From NCBI RefSeq assembly GCF_003443675.1, contig NZ_CP031963.1:2999501-3063500 (forward strand): a stretch of DNA of 64,000 bases, written 5' to 3'. Both the position numbers and the translations under genes were made by a program. Under the pieces are notes generated by a model, which saw only the letters and a list, made by a program, of their open reading frames with translations, was not told the DNA's origin and did not search any database. This document shows positions 46,605 through 56,265 of the stretch, in pieces; the stretch's first letter is position 1; each line of letters starts with the position of its first letter. The DNA comes from Aquimarina sp. BL5 (lineage in GTDB: Bacteria > Bacteroidota > Bacteroidia > Flavobacteriales > Flavobacteriaceae).

Positions 46605-48940
46605 AGTTCATTTCCTTTTTCATCAAGGACGGTAATAAGATGTTCTCCAGGCATTGGTCTAACAGCCATTTCGTGAAACTGTCTGGTGACTCCTACAAAT
46701 TGATTATCTATATACCAAAACACTCTCACTTCTGGTTGTGTATGTGCTATTTTAAGAACTACTTCATTTGTTTTACCATCAAATCCTTTGGGTAAATAGA
46801 CGCTACTATTCCCTTTGGGGAAAATAAAATCCATACTTCCTAACAATTCCTTTGTACAATCTGATCGATAGGAAGGCAACGATCGATAATCAGCATTTTT
46901 ATTTTTAAAATAATATTCCTGTAAAGGAGGCAATACAAACCAAGGTTCATGAATCATAGTATCTACTGATTCGCAAGAAGAATTCACTCTATATTGTTTT
47001 GTGGGATCTAAATGCACTAATTGATGATATGGACAAGGTTTTGATTTAGTTCCAGCAGCAGCAATATACATTTCCTTACTCGGGCATTCTTTTCCTGCTA
47101 AAAATCCACTTTGTTTACAAACATTTACCTGCACCAAATCATCATATGGCGCAGGAAACCATTTAGAATTAGGCAATAAATTAATTACATCGAATAAAAC
47201 AGGTGCCGCCGAGTTTAATCCCGTGAGTTCTGGTCTACCTTCTCCATCTGCATTACCAATCCAAACACCTACTACATAATCTTTACTAGCACCAATCGCC
47301 CACGCATCTCGATTACCAAAACTAGTTCCTGTTTTCCATGCAATTTCCCTTGACGAATCGTAAAACTCCCATGCTTCATCACCTTCAGGACGATTCACTT
47401 TTTTCATAGCTTCAAAAGTCAACCAAATACTTCCCGCACCAAATTTTGGTTTTTGTATTACTTTTTTACCAAAATCAACCTTTTTATCAGCAAGAATTAC
47501 AGGTTCTGCAAATTCATTTGCAAAATATTCACTAGAGGTGTTTTCATAATGATTTAATGTACCTGCAAATCCGGCATAGGTCTTACATAAATCCCAAAGA
47601 TTTCCTTCAGCACCACCAACAATTAGTGATAATCCATAATGATCGGCACTGTACGAAAGGTCATTGATTCTAAAAGCGTGTAATTCATCTCGAAATCGCT
47701 GTAATCCATATTGTTGTAACAATCTAACTGCGGGTATATTTAATGAACGCGCCAAAGCTCTATTTGCTGGAACAGCCCCGCTAAAGGTTTCATCATAGTT
47801 CATCGGAGCATATCCGGCTATAACGGTAGGTACATCGGATACCAGTTGTTCTGGTAATAATTCTCCCTTATCCATCATAGCGGCATACAATAAAGGTTTC
47901 AATGTGCTTCCTGTACTTCTACCAGCTTGAATAATATCTACATCTTTTTGATGCGACTTATCTGTCGGTGTATTACCTACATAACTTAAAACTTCTCTAG
48001 TTTCTATATCTAATACCAAAACCGCCATATTATATACTTCATTTTGGCGTAAAATGTTATAGTGCCTTTTTACTTGTTGATTTACCTGCTGTTGTAATGA
48101 TACATCAATTGTAGTTTGTAATCGCTTTCCTTTATTTTTTCTAGCTAGTCGATTTAGTAAGTGAGGTGTAGTTTGCGGAAGACTATATGGTTTTTTTGGT
48201 AATGATTCACTTATAGATAAATCGTAGGTTATAGAGTCAATTGTTTTTTGTTCTAATAACGTTTTGAGTAATCGGTTTCTTTTTTCTAATAGCTTTAGTT
48301 GATTTTTTCCTGGATAAATTAGTGATGGAGCATTGGGTAAAACGGCTAGTGTTGCACTTTCTGACCATGATAATTGATGTGCTGGAAGGCCAAAGTATCT
48401 CCAAGAAGCCATGTCAACACCCACAACATTACCTCCAAAAGGCGCGTGAGAAGAATAAAGCTTTAAAATTTCCTCTTTAGAAGTTCCAAATTCCAGTCTT
48501 GTGGATAGAATTAATTCAATTAATTTTTCAAAATAAGTTCGATTTTGTCCTTTTCGTGCCAGCCGTATTACTTGCTGTGTTATGGTACTTCCTCCGCGCA
48601 CCACTTTGCCTGCCCTTATATTTTCGCTTACAGCCTCTATCATAGAAGCCGGATTGAATCCAACATGTCTATAAAATTGTTGATCCTCGAATGCGAGTAT
48701 ACAATGTTTAAACTTTTCCGGAACACTATCTGTTTCCGGAAACCTCCACTGCCCATCTAAAGCAATTTTAGCCCCTAATAATTCACCTGTTCTAGTTTCG
48801 ATTACGGTTGCCGTAGGGTCATCGAACAATGGTTTTGGTAAGGAGAAATAGTACCAAATCATTAATATTCCAATAATAACGAATCGCTTAGGGTGTTTCT
48901 TTATATAATTTTTAAGAGTATTCAACACTATTACTGTCAA
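46577..48940 (-). CDS. pbpC: Penicillin-binding protein 1C
   Basis: 787 residues at most. N-terminal membrane anchor, GT51 transglycosylase with AFEDQQFYRH (catalytic Glu85), RGGSTITQQ and SKEEILKLY, then a class A transpeptidase: STGSTLKP (Ser345-Lys348), RSLN (Ser399) and KTGTSF (536-539). The C-terminal ~100 residues are the PBP1C-specific beta domain ending KIEIKE. It polymerises and cross-links peptidoglycan at the inner membrane. The 5' end has no ATG; TTG 48938-48940, GTG 48926-48928 or TTG 48923-48925 are possible starts. PBP1C usually lies next to an alpha-2-macroglobulin gene; here that gene is on the same strand but 10 kb upstream. Confidence 0.93.
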   Translation of the reverse strand: MTVIVLNTLKNYIKKHPKRFVIIGILMIWYYFSLPKPLFDDPTATVIETRTGELLGAKIALDGQWRFPETDSVPEKFKHCILAFEDQQFYRHVGFNPASMIEAVSENIRAGKVVRGGSTITQQVIRLARKGQNRTYFEKLIELILSTRLEFGTSKEEILKLYSSHAPFGGNVVGVDMASWRYFGLPAHQLSWSESATLAVLPNAPSLIYPGKNQLKLLEKRNRLLKTLLEQKTIDSITYDLSISESLPKKPYSLPQTTPHLLNRLARKNKGKRLQTTIDVSLQQQVNQQVKRHYNILRQNEVYNMAVLVLDIETREVLSYVGNTPTDKSHQKDVDIIQAGRSTGSTLKPLLYAAMMDKGELLPEQLVSDVPTVIAGYAPMNYDETFSGAVPANRALARSLNIPAVRLLQQYGLQRFRDELHAFRINDLSYSADHYGLSLIVGGAEGNLWDLCKTYAGFAGTLNHYENTSSEYFANEFAEPVILADKKVDFGKKVIQKPKFGAGSIWLTFEAMKKVNRPEGDEAWEFYDSSREIAWKTGTSFGNRDAWAIGASKDYVVGVWIGNADGEGRPELTGLNSAAPVLFDVINLLPNSKWFPAPYDDLVQVNVCKQSGFLAGKECPSKEMYIAAAGTKSKPCPYHQLVHLDPTKQYRVNSSCESVDTMIHEPWFVLPPLQEYYFKNKNADYRSLPSYRSDCTKELLGSMDFIFPKGNSSVYLPKGFDGKTNEVVLKIAHTQPEVRVFWYIDNQFVGVTRQFHEMAVRPMPGEHLITVLDEKGNELRRKIEIKE

Positions 48941-49197
48941 TTAATATATTTAGACAATGGTACTAAAATTTATGTAAATAAAAGATTCTTTATAGTCTAT
49001 GAAAAAATTCCTTTCGTACATTTTTCTTTCTTAATTACATCAAAAGAATGCATAAATTCCCTAACTTAGACATTTTGCATTTATCAGGTATTATTCTTCA
49101 CACGAATCCTTTTGATAATAACAATTACTGCAAGTGCCACAAATAAGCATCTGTACATTTTAGGGCTGTTATTCATTTAATAAAATTGTTTTTTGTG

Positions 49198-51414
49198 TTG
49201 AAAAAATATTACTTTCTATTCATTGTTTTTATTTCCTATTCTTCTTTATCACAGGAAAATGTTTCTTTTAAAAAAAATGATAGCATTGATTACTTATTAA
49301 AAACTGCAGAAGAGTTAAGCTACAAAAATGATATGTATAAGGCTTTAGAATACGCATTTAAAGCTGTTAGCTATGCACACGAAGTACAAGATAATTATTA
49401 CATATCGAGTTCCTATATGATAATGGGAACAATTCAACACGAAATCATAGATTATAAAAATGCTAAAAAAAACCTACTAAAATCTTTAAAATATACAGAA
49501 AAAACAAAAGATAAAATACTCCTCCCCGCCATATTACATAGTCTTGCTAATATATATTATGATGACAATAAGGACTTCAAAAATGCTCTGGTTTATTACA
49601 AAAGAGCACTAGAACTGACTAATAAAGAACGTTATCCAGATAATTACCAGATTACTTTACATAATTTAATATGGACTTATATGGATCTAAATAAATTTGA
49701 CGAAGCAAGGCCTTATCTTAAAAAAGCAGATAGTATTGAAAAAACAATTCCTGATAGCTTACAAGTAGACAGAAGTTCCTTGTTCCTTCTTAAGGCAAGA
49801 GACTATTCTAACAATAAAGAAATCGGTAAAGCTGAACAAGCTTTTAGCGAATCTTTGAAACAATTAGAAAAAGAAAGCTACTGGGTTAAAGGTAAAAGTT
49901 ATTTTTATGACTACAGATCTCAAATGTATGAGAATATAGGAGACTATTTCAAAGCTGCACAGGATCTTAAAAAATTATTAAAAAATGAACATAAAGTTTT
50001 TGAAAACGCAAAAACCAAGAATGAGGAAATTGCAAAGTTCAGATTTAAGGTAGATGAATATGAAAGAAAGCTTGAGGCAGCCAAAAGGGAAAAAGCATTA
50101 TTACTTGACATTGATAAGAACAACAAAATTATTATTTTTATATCCTCTGCAGCTCTATTACTATTGATCGGAGTATTATTTTTCTATTTTAGAGCCTACC
50201 GATCTAAGAAAAAAATTAGTGAAATTCTTGAAGTAAAAAATACAGAGCTCCATGAAGCTAAAGCGCAAGCCGAACAGCTAAGTAAAATTAAATCACAATT
50301 TATATCCACTATCAGTCATGAACTAAGAACTCCATTGTACGGTGTAGTCGGTATTTCTTCTATTTTATTAGAAAACAGCACTAAATCAGAAAAAGATAAA
50401 AAATTAATAGACTCACTAAAATTTTCTGCGGATTACTTGCTCGATTTAGTTAATAAGGTTTTGAAAATAAGCAAACTAGACTCAGAGAAAAAAGAGCTTA
50501 CCAGGACTCCTACAGATCTATTTTCTTTATCTCAAAACATTCTACAATCTTTTGAGTACCAAGCTCAAAAAAAGGATAACGAATTAATTCTGGAGCACGA
50601 CCATAGTATCCCTAAACTAGTAAATATTGATGCATTACGAATATCTGAAGTTTTGATTAATTTAATCGGAAACGCTATTAAGTTTACGGATAAAGGAAAA
50701 ATCTGGCTCCGAATTAAACCTTTATCGATAGATACCAAAACTGTTAGAATTCGTTACGAGGTAGAGGATACCGGTATAGGAGTACCAGAAGATCAGAAAG
50801 AATACATATTCGAAGAATTTTCTCAAATCGGTAGTGTATATGACAATAAGCAAGGAACTGGTTTAGGATTATCTATAGTTAAAAATCTCGTACAGGTAAT
50901 GGGTAGTCAGATCCATTTCGAAAGCAAAAAAGGTGTAGGATCCAAGTTTTGTTTTGATCTAGACTTGGAGATCGCAGATTGTCTAAATGATATAGTTAAT
51001 GATTCAAAAAACCCTGAAAACACAGACAGTATCTACGCAAAAATCCTGGTTGCAGAAGATAACAAGGTGAATCAATTGGTTACTAAAAACCTATTAAAAA
51101 ACATTGGCTGTAATTGTACAATGGTAGAAAACGGATTAGAAGCTGTACAAATTTTGAAAAACGAGACTTTTGATTTAGTACTGATGGATATTAATATGCC
51201 TGTGCTTGATGGTATGCAGGCAACATTAAAAATTCGGGAATTTGATACAACTACACCTATTATTGCATTGACTGCTTCAGAATTAAGTGAAGTTGGTGAC
51301 GAATGCAAAAAAGCAGGTATGAATGACCTCATCAATAAACCACTAAATAAAAACGATCTTAGAGATGCTATCCATAAAAACTTAATCATTAATAGTACTG
51401 AAAACGAAATCTAA
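49198..51414 (+). CDS. TPR hybrid histidine kinase, copy 1
   Basis: About 738 residues. No ATG suits the start; TTG 49198 (KKYYFLFIVFISYSSLSQ, a signal peptide) aligns with the paralogue, while TTG 49186 and GTG 49195 are alternatives. In numbering from 49186: periplasmic TPRs (~35-290), coiled coil, membrane helix (~315-335), HisKA with FISTISHELRTPLYG (His378), HATPase with NLIGNAIKFTDKG (Asn497), EDTGIGVP and GTGLGLS, then a receiver domain with LVAEDN, LMDINMPVLDG (Asp668) and Lys718. It senses through TPR-bound partners and phosphorylates its own receiver; no separate output regulator lies nearby, so signal transfer by phosphorelay is expected. Confidence 0.92.
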   Translation: MKKYYFLFIVFISYSSLSQENVSFKKNDSIDYLLKTAEELSYKNDMYKALEYAFKAVSYAHEVQDNYYISSSYMIMGTIQHEIIDYKNAKKNLLKSLKYTEKTKDKILLPAILHSLANIYYDDNKDFKNALVYYKRALELTNKERYPDNYQITLHNLIWTYMDLNKFDEARPYLKKADSIEKTIPDSLQVDRSSLFLLKARDYSNNKEIGKAEQAFSESLKQLEKESYWVKGKSYFYDYRSQMYENIGDYFKAAQDLKKLLKNEHKVFENAKTKNEEIAKFRFKVDEYERKLEAAKREKALLLDIDKNNKIIIFISSAALLLLIGVLFFYFRAYRSKKKISEILEVKNTELHEAKAQAEQLSKIKSQFISTISHELRTPLYGVVGISSILLENSTKSEKDKKLIDSLKFSADYLLDLVNKVLKISKLDSEKKELTRTPTDLFSLSQNILQSFEYQAQKKDNELILEHDHSIPKLVNIDALRISEVLINLIGNAIKFTDKGKIWLRIKPLSIDTKTVRIRYEVEDTGIGVPEDQKEYIFEEFSQIGSVYDNKQGTGLGLSIVKNLVQVMGSQIHFESKKGVGSKFCFDLDLEIADCLNDIVNDSKNPENTDSIYAKILVAEDNKVNQLVTKNLLKNIGCNCTMVENGLEAVQILKNETFDLVLMDINMPVLDGMQATLKIREFDTTTPIIALTASELSEVGDECKKAGMNDLINKPLNKNDLRDAIHKNLIINSTENEI

Positions 51415-51666
51415 AAAAACAGTCTCACAGTATTTAACAACAACAAATGGTTAATAAAATGATGTGAGAAACATTTCCATTCTTGATACTTCTTTGTTTA
51501 AATATAATTTCATTATTTCATGTTGTTTTCCGTAAACTATAGTAAGTATTTATCATTTTCCTATACCTATTAAGTAAGTCAAGATTCATAAATCTACTCA
51601 TAGAAATAATCTTTTGAACCACTTTAAAAGTTTTGTAATGACCTTACATTTAATTCTCTAGTACTA
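51413..51666 (-). pseudogene. Degraded copy of the ABM monooxygenase gene (58119-58409)
   Basis: Reading the minus strand gives, in shifting frames, VLEN, KIISMSRFMNLDLLN, NNEIIFKQ, EVSRMEMFLTSFY and PFVVVKYCETVF. The intact gene has ILEQ, KIISSMKGFIKLDLLK, DHEIGFRQ, SEYQEWKRLLHHFY and PFPIVEHYKSVF in the same order. Stops, frameshifts and a deletion near the start destroy it. Its 3' end touches the stop codon of kinase copy 1. The remainder of the gap (51667-51884) has no recognisable feature. Confidence 0.75.
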
Positions 51667-51884
51667 GGTTTCGGAACATGTTTAATTCATTCAACTACAC
51701 TTGTCAAAAAAAGAGGAAATATCCCCTTTTTAACAACAAATAAGAATGTATAATCATTAGTTTTCCTTTAAATTATAACAGAAAAACCCTTTAATTTCAT
51801 TAAATTATATGACTCTTAAAAACAATTTAGCTGTAAAACTCTGTTCAAATCTAACTCGAAATATTGTGGCTTATATAATATAAA

Positions 51885-54164
51885 ATGGGATATGAAACTT
51901 TTTTGTTTACTATATCTATTTTTTTCAAAAATTGTTTTGCCTTGAAAAGAAATACTATTTACATATTTATTTTTATTCTTTCTCTAACTTCCTTTTCGCA
52001 AGAAAAACCGTCTTTTGAGAGAATTGACACCTTAGAAGTTCTTATCGGAACATCAGAGAAGTTAATGATAGAGAACAAGATGTACGAAGCTCTAGAATTA
52101 GCTTTCAAGGCCACTACTATTGCAAAAAAACTTAATCATCATCATTACTTATCTCATTCTTACTTTGTTATAGGTAATGTTCAATACGAAATTATTGACT
52201 ATGAAAATGCGAAAATAAATTTGCAAAAAGCACTGGAATACAGCGATAAATCTGAATCTAAAAGATTATTACCCTATATTTTACAAAGCCTAGCTAATCT
52301 ATATTATGAGGATAATGAAGACTATGAAAATGCCTTGATTTATTATAAAAAAGGAGTAGATATCGCAAGAGGTAAGGTACCCCCAAACAACTTTATCATT
52401 CCGCTTACCAATTTGATCTGGACCTATATGGATCTGAATCGCTTTGATGACGCTGCCCCTTATCTAAAGGAAGTGGATAGTATTGCTAGTACGATTCATC
52501 AAGATGCCATATTAGGTAAAAGCTCATTACATCTTGTTAGAGCACGTAATTATGCGTATTTAAGGAATTTCAAAAAAGCCGAAGAAAACTTTGAGAAAAT
52601 GTTTCAAACTCTGGAAAACGAAGAAGCATCCTGGCAAAAGGGGAAAAGTTATTTCTATCAATATAGAGCAGAGATGTATGAAAATTTTGGAGATTATCCC
52701 AAAGCAAATGCCGATTTAAAAAAGTTCTATGAAAGTGAACTCAAGGTTTTTAAAGAAGCAAGAATAAAAAATGAGGAAACGGCAAAAACCCAATTCAAAA
52801 TTGATCAGTATGAACAAGAACTAGAAACTGCCGGAAGAGAAAAACAGTTATTAAAAAACATTGCCAATAATAACAAGACTATTAATTATATTTCTTTCGT
52901 TGGCTTACTTTTATTGGCAGGAATTGTTTTCTTTTATTACAGAGGGTATGAATCTAAGAAAAAAATATCCGAGATTCTGGAAATCAAAAATGCTGAACTC
53001 CAAGAAGCTACGTTACAAGCTGAACAGTTAAGTAAGATTAAATCGCAATTTATATCCACTATTAGTCATGAACTAAGAACTCCTTTGTATGGTGTCGTTG
53101 GGATTTCTTCAATTCTATTAGAGAATAATCCAAAAACGGAAAAAGATAAAAAGTTACTTAATTCATTGAAATTTTCTGCAGATTACTTGCTCGATTTAGT
53201 AAATAAAGTACTAAAAGTAAGCAAGATAGACTCCGAAGAAAAAGAGCTTATCAAGACTCCCACAGATGTATTTTCATTATCTCAAAACATTCTACAATCT
53301 TTTGAGTACCAGGCTCAAAAAAAGGATAACGAATTAATTTTGGAGCATGACCATAGTATCCCTAAACTAGTTAACATTGATGCATTACGAATATCTGAAG
53401 TTTTGATTAATTTAATCGGAAATGCCATTAAGTTTACGGATAAAGGAAAAATCTGGCTTCGAATTAAACCTTTATCAATAGATGCCAAAACTATTAGACT
53501 TCGTTATGAGGTAGAAGATACTGGTATGGGAGTACCAGAAGACCAAAAAGAATACATATTCGAAGAGTTTTCTCAAATCGGGAGTGTATATGATAATAAA
53601 CAAGGAACTGGTCTAGGTTTATCTATTGTTAAAAATCTCGTTCAGGTAATGGGTAGTCAGATTCACTTCGAAAGCAAAAAAGATGTAGGCTCTATGTTTT
53701 ATTTTGATTTAGATGTGGAGATCGAAGATTGTTTAAATGATTTCGTAAGTGATTCGCAAAATCCAGAAAAAACAGAATGTATCTCCGCAAAAATTCTAGT
53801 TGCAGAAGATAATAAGGTAAATCAATTGGTTACTAAGAACCTACTAAAAAACATTGGTTGTGATTGTACGATGGTAGAAAATGGATTGGAAGCCGTGCAG
53901 ATTTTGAAAAGCCAGCGTTTTGATTTAGTGCTGATGGATATTAATATGCCTGTGCTTGATGGTATGCAAGCTACATTAAAAATTCGTAAATATGATACAA
54001 CGACTCCTATTATTGCTTTAACCGCTTCAGAATTAAGCGAAGTTGGTGACGAATGTAAAAAAGCTGGTATGAATGACCTCATCAATAAACCGCTAAACAA
54101 AAACCATCTTAGAGATGCTATCCATAGAAATTTGATAGCTAACAGTTTTGAGAAGAATACCTAA
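51885..54164 (+). CDS. TPR hybrid histidine kinase, copy 2
   Basis: 759 residues from the only suitable ATG (51885); a TTG at 51942 (KRNTIYIFIFILSLTSFSQ) aligns with copy 1 and gives a cleaner signal peptide. Same domain order: TPRs with YENALIYYKKGV and FDDAAPYLKEVD, coiled coil, membrane helix, HisKA (His395), HATPase with NLIGNAIKFTDKG, and receiver (Asp685). From the coiled coil to the end it is almost identical to copy 1, and the receiver differs at few positions, while the TPR part is clearly diverged. The two may respond to different partners but feed the same relay. No promoter element was identified. Confidence 0.92.
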   Translation: MGYETFLFTISIFFKNCFALKRNTIYIFIFILSLTSFSQEKPSFERIDTLEVLIGTSEKLMIENKMYEALELAFKATTIAKKLNHHHYLSHSYFVIGNVQYEIIDYENAKINLQKALEYSDKSESKRLLPYILQSLANLYYEDNEDYENALIYYKKGVDIARGKVPPNNFIIPLTNLIWTYMDLNRFDDAAPYLKEVDSIASTIHQDAILGKSSLHLVRARNYAYLRNFKKAEENFEKMFQTLENEEASWQKGKSYFYQYRAEMYENFGDYPKANADLKKFYESELKVFKEARIKNEETAKTQFKIDQYEQELETAGREKQLLKNIANNNKTINYISFVGLLLLAGIVFFYYRGYESKKKISEILEIKNAELQEATLQAEQLSKIKSQFISTISHELRTPLYGVVGISSILLENNPKTEKDKKLLNSLKFSADYLLDLVNKVLKVSKIDSEEKELIKTPTDVFSLSQNILQSFEYQAQKKDNELILEHDHSIPKLVNIDALRISEVLINLIGNAIKFTDKGKIWLRIKPLSIDAKTIRLRYEVEDTGMGVPEDQKEYIFEEFSQIGSVYDNKQGTGLGLSIVKNLVQVMGSQIHFESKKDVGSMFYFDLDVEIEDCLNDFVSDSQNPEKTECISAKILVAEDNKVNQLVTKNLLKNIGCDCTMVENGLEAVQILKSQRFDLVLMDINMPVLDGMQATLKIRKYDTTTPIIALTASELSEVGDECKKAGMNDLINKPLNKNHLRDAIHRNLIANSFEKNT

Positions 54165-54433
54165 ACATCCAAGTTTACCATATCAGACCTTATTCTTAAT
54201 ACATGAAATAAAACAAAATACCTTGTACGTATCAATCTTATTTTGTAATGTAGGGAATTTTATGTTACTTTCTGAATGTATACTAAAAATGAACCGTAAA
54301 ATTAAACGTTTATTATATGTTCGTAAGCGGTTACAATTGGATATATAAAAGAAATATGTGTGTTAGTACGTATGCGACCCCTGTTGTATAACATTACCAA
54401 AATATAATCAATAGTCCAAAATGGAGATTAGTT

Positions 54434-54769
54434 ATGAATGATAAAATATTCAAAATATCTATACTATTGTTAACTTTAATAATATGCAATTCATGCTCTC
54501 AAACTCCTAAAGAGAATTATGAGAAATTAAAAGCTATTAAAATACAAGGATTGATTATCGCAACCAAAACTGGAAAAGGCGGCTATTCTTTACTGGTGAC
54601 AGAGCGAAAAGATACATTCCAAATTTGGAATACTTTTGTGCAAAATGCACATATCTCATTTTTTGTTGGCGATTCTATTTTTAAGCACAAAGGAGAAATG
54701 ATTTATAAAGTTAAAAGAAATGACTCTTCACATACTTTTGATGCAAGTGGCGCAATATTTAACTACTGA
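54434..54769 (+). CDS. Small lipoprotein, unknown
   Basis: 111 residues. Signal KISILLLTLIICNSC with lipobox Cys, then a compact strand-rich domain (KIQGLIIATKTGKGGYSLLV, DTFQIWNTFVQN, FVGDSIFKHKGEMIYKV). Looks like a small OB- or SH3-like barrel, which is only a guess from the pattern. It is alone between kinase copy 2 and the DUF695 gene, in a region with cassette-like accessory genes. The 269-bp gap before it (54165-54433) contains nothing I could assign. Confidence 0.65.
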   Translation: MNDKIFKISILLLTLIICNSCSQTPKENYEKLKAIKIQGLIIATKTGKGGYSLLVTERKDTFQIWNTFVQNAHISFFVGDSIFKHKGEMIYKVKRNDSSHTFDASGAIFNY

Positions 54770-55006
54770 CTTGATAAACGAATACCTAAAAAAAGAACTT
54801 TATACAACACGACATATGTGATCATTAGCAACTAGATAATTCATCGAATGATTATTATATATTTAACAGGCCATAATGCTTGTAAAAAGATAAGGTTAAC
54901 AATCAGTGCTCAATTTTTGTCGAAAATAGGGTAACATTTTGCCTTGCTATGATACATATATTAACCGTTAGATGCAATGCGTAAAAAATCAGAATCAATA
55001 AGAAAT

Positions 55007-56101
55007 ATGAGTTTTTTAAAATCACTATTCAATACAAAAGAACAGCCAATAAACTCATACTCTGAGTTTTGGGATTGGTTTCTGGAAAATGAAAAAAAAT
55101 TCCATAACGTTCTCAAAAAACAAGGAAATATTAAACGTGATTTCTTTGACAAACTAGCACCAAAACTGAACGAGTTAAAAGACGGATTTTGGTATTTAGC
55201 AGGAATGTATGAAGAAAATATTTCAGAACTAGTTATCACACCTGATGGAGTAATCAAAAATATTGTTTTTGTAGAAGAGCTTGTTCAAACCGCTCCTAAA
55301 ATGACAAACTGGAAATTCACTGCTTTAAAACCAGCAATTGACATAAAAAATGTAAGTATAGAAATGGCAGGCTATACTTTTGATAGTGAAAATCTATCCT
55401 TTTATTCTATTGACCATAAAAACTATCCTGATGAAATTGAGATTGTAATTGTTCATGATGAGTACAATGAAAAGGACCAATCAACTATAATAAATGGTAC
55501 TTATATTTTTCTCGACAATTATCTTGGAGAATTAAACTCGGTGACTACTATTGACAATTTGAAAGTAATTCCAAAGGATCAAGCAGAGAAAGAACTTATC
55601 TCAATTTCAAAATTGAAAGATTTTCTAATTTGGAGAGAGAAGGAATTTATTGAGAAATATAAAGGACTAAGACATAATACAAATGATGATAACTTTTCAA
55701 GCCTAGAAGCTACATTAGAAAATGGACTTCCATTACTTGCAATAGTAAATTCAGATTTATTAAACTGGGATTGTAAAGCATCTCACCCTTGGGTTGCAGT
55801 AGTCGAAATTAAATATGATGGAAAAGGAAATAACGGAATGCCAAACGAAAAGGAATATCAATTACTCAATGAAATTGAAGACAAAGTAATATCTGATTTA
55901 AAAGATTCTGATGGATATTTAAATATAGGCAGGCAAACTGCCGATTCCTTAAGGGAGATTTACTTTACCTGTATTGATTTCAGAAAACCATCTAAAGTTC
56001 TCCACAATATCAAAAAAGAATACAAAAATATAATTGAAATAGACTTTGATATTTATAAAGATAAATATTGGCAATCATTTAATAGGTTTATAACTAATTA
56101 A
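55007..56101 (+). CDS. DUF695 domain protein
   Basis: About 364 residues from the ATG at 55007 (MSFLKSLFN); the frame extends to an ATG at 54977. N-terminal half: YSEFWDWFLENEKKFHNVL, LNELKDGFWYLAGMYEENI, LVITPDGVIKNI, a frequent composition of cytoplasmic bacterial DUF proteins. The C-terminal ~140 residues (PLLAIVNSDLLNWD, HPWVAVVEIKYDGKGNNGMP, LLNEIEDKVISDL, REIYFTCIDFRKP) match DUF695. Function unknown. No signal peptide. Its A/T-rich codon use and position between unrelated genes suggest accessory DNA. Confidence 0.75.
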   Translation: MSFLKSLFNTKEQPINSYSEFWDWFLENEKKFHNVLKKQGNIKRDFFDKLAPKLNELKDGFWYLAGMYEENISELVITPDGVIKNIVFVEELVQTAPKMTNWKFTALKPAIDIKNVSIEMAGYTFDSENLSFYSIDHKNYPDEIEIVIVHDEYNEKDQSTIINGTYIFLDNYLGELNSVTTIDNLKVIPKDQAEKELISISKLKDFLIWREKEFIEKYKGLRHNTNDDNFSSLEATLENGLPLLAIVNSDLLNWDCKASHPWVAVVEIKYDGKGNNGMPNEKEYQLLNEIEDKVISDLKDSDGYLNIGRQTADSLREIYFTCIDFRKPSKVLHNIKKEYKNIIEIDFDIYKDKYWQSFNRFITN

Positions 56102-56265
56102 AAAGGAAATAACAATTTGTATATTGCATATGCTACCTTGGTGGCCAGTAAACGCAACATACAAGAGACGTTATTATAAAGAAGGTTGAATAAATATTTA
56201 GGCGTAGTCCTATTTTAAAAAAAATCCAAAACACAAATCAAGTATATATCAAAACTAACAACAAA

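Noticed and set aside
48995..49040. Very short ORF beginning MKKFLSYIFLS before kinase copy 1
   Set aside because: Looks like a signal-peptide start but stops after 11 codons; could be a fossil, yet too short to claim.
54148..54348. 66-residue ORF overlapping the end of kinase copy 2
   Set aside because: No start context, low-complexity composition and no recognisable domain; considered a chance ORF.
54340..56265. True integron attC sites around the small lipoprotein and DUF695 genes
   Set aside because: GTTAGAT at 54966 fits GTTRRRY, but I could not build matching inner and outer arms with another half-site, and no integrase is in the window. Kept only as a low-interest cassette-like observation.
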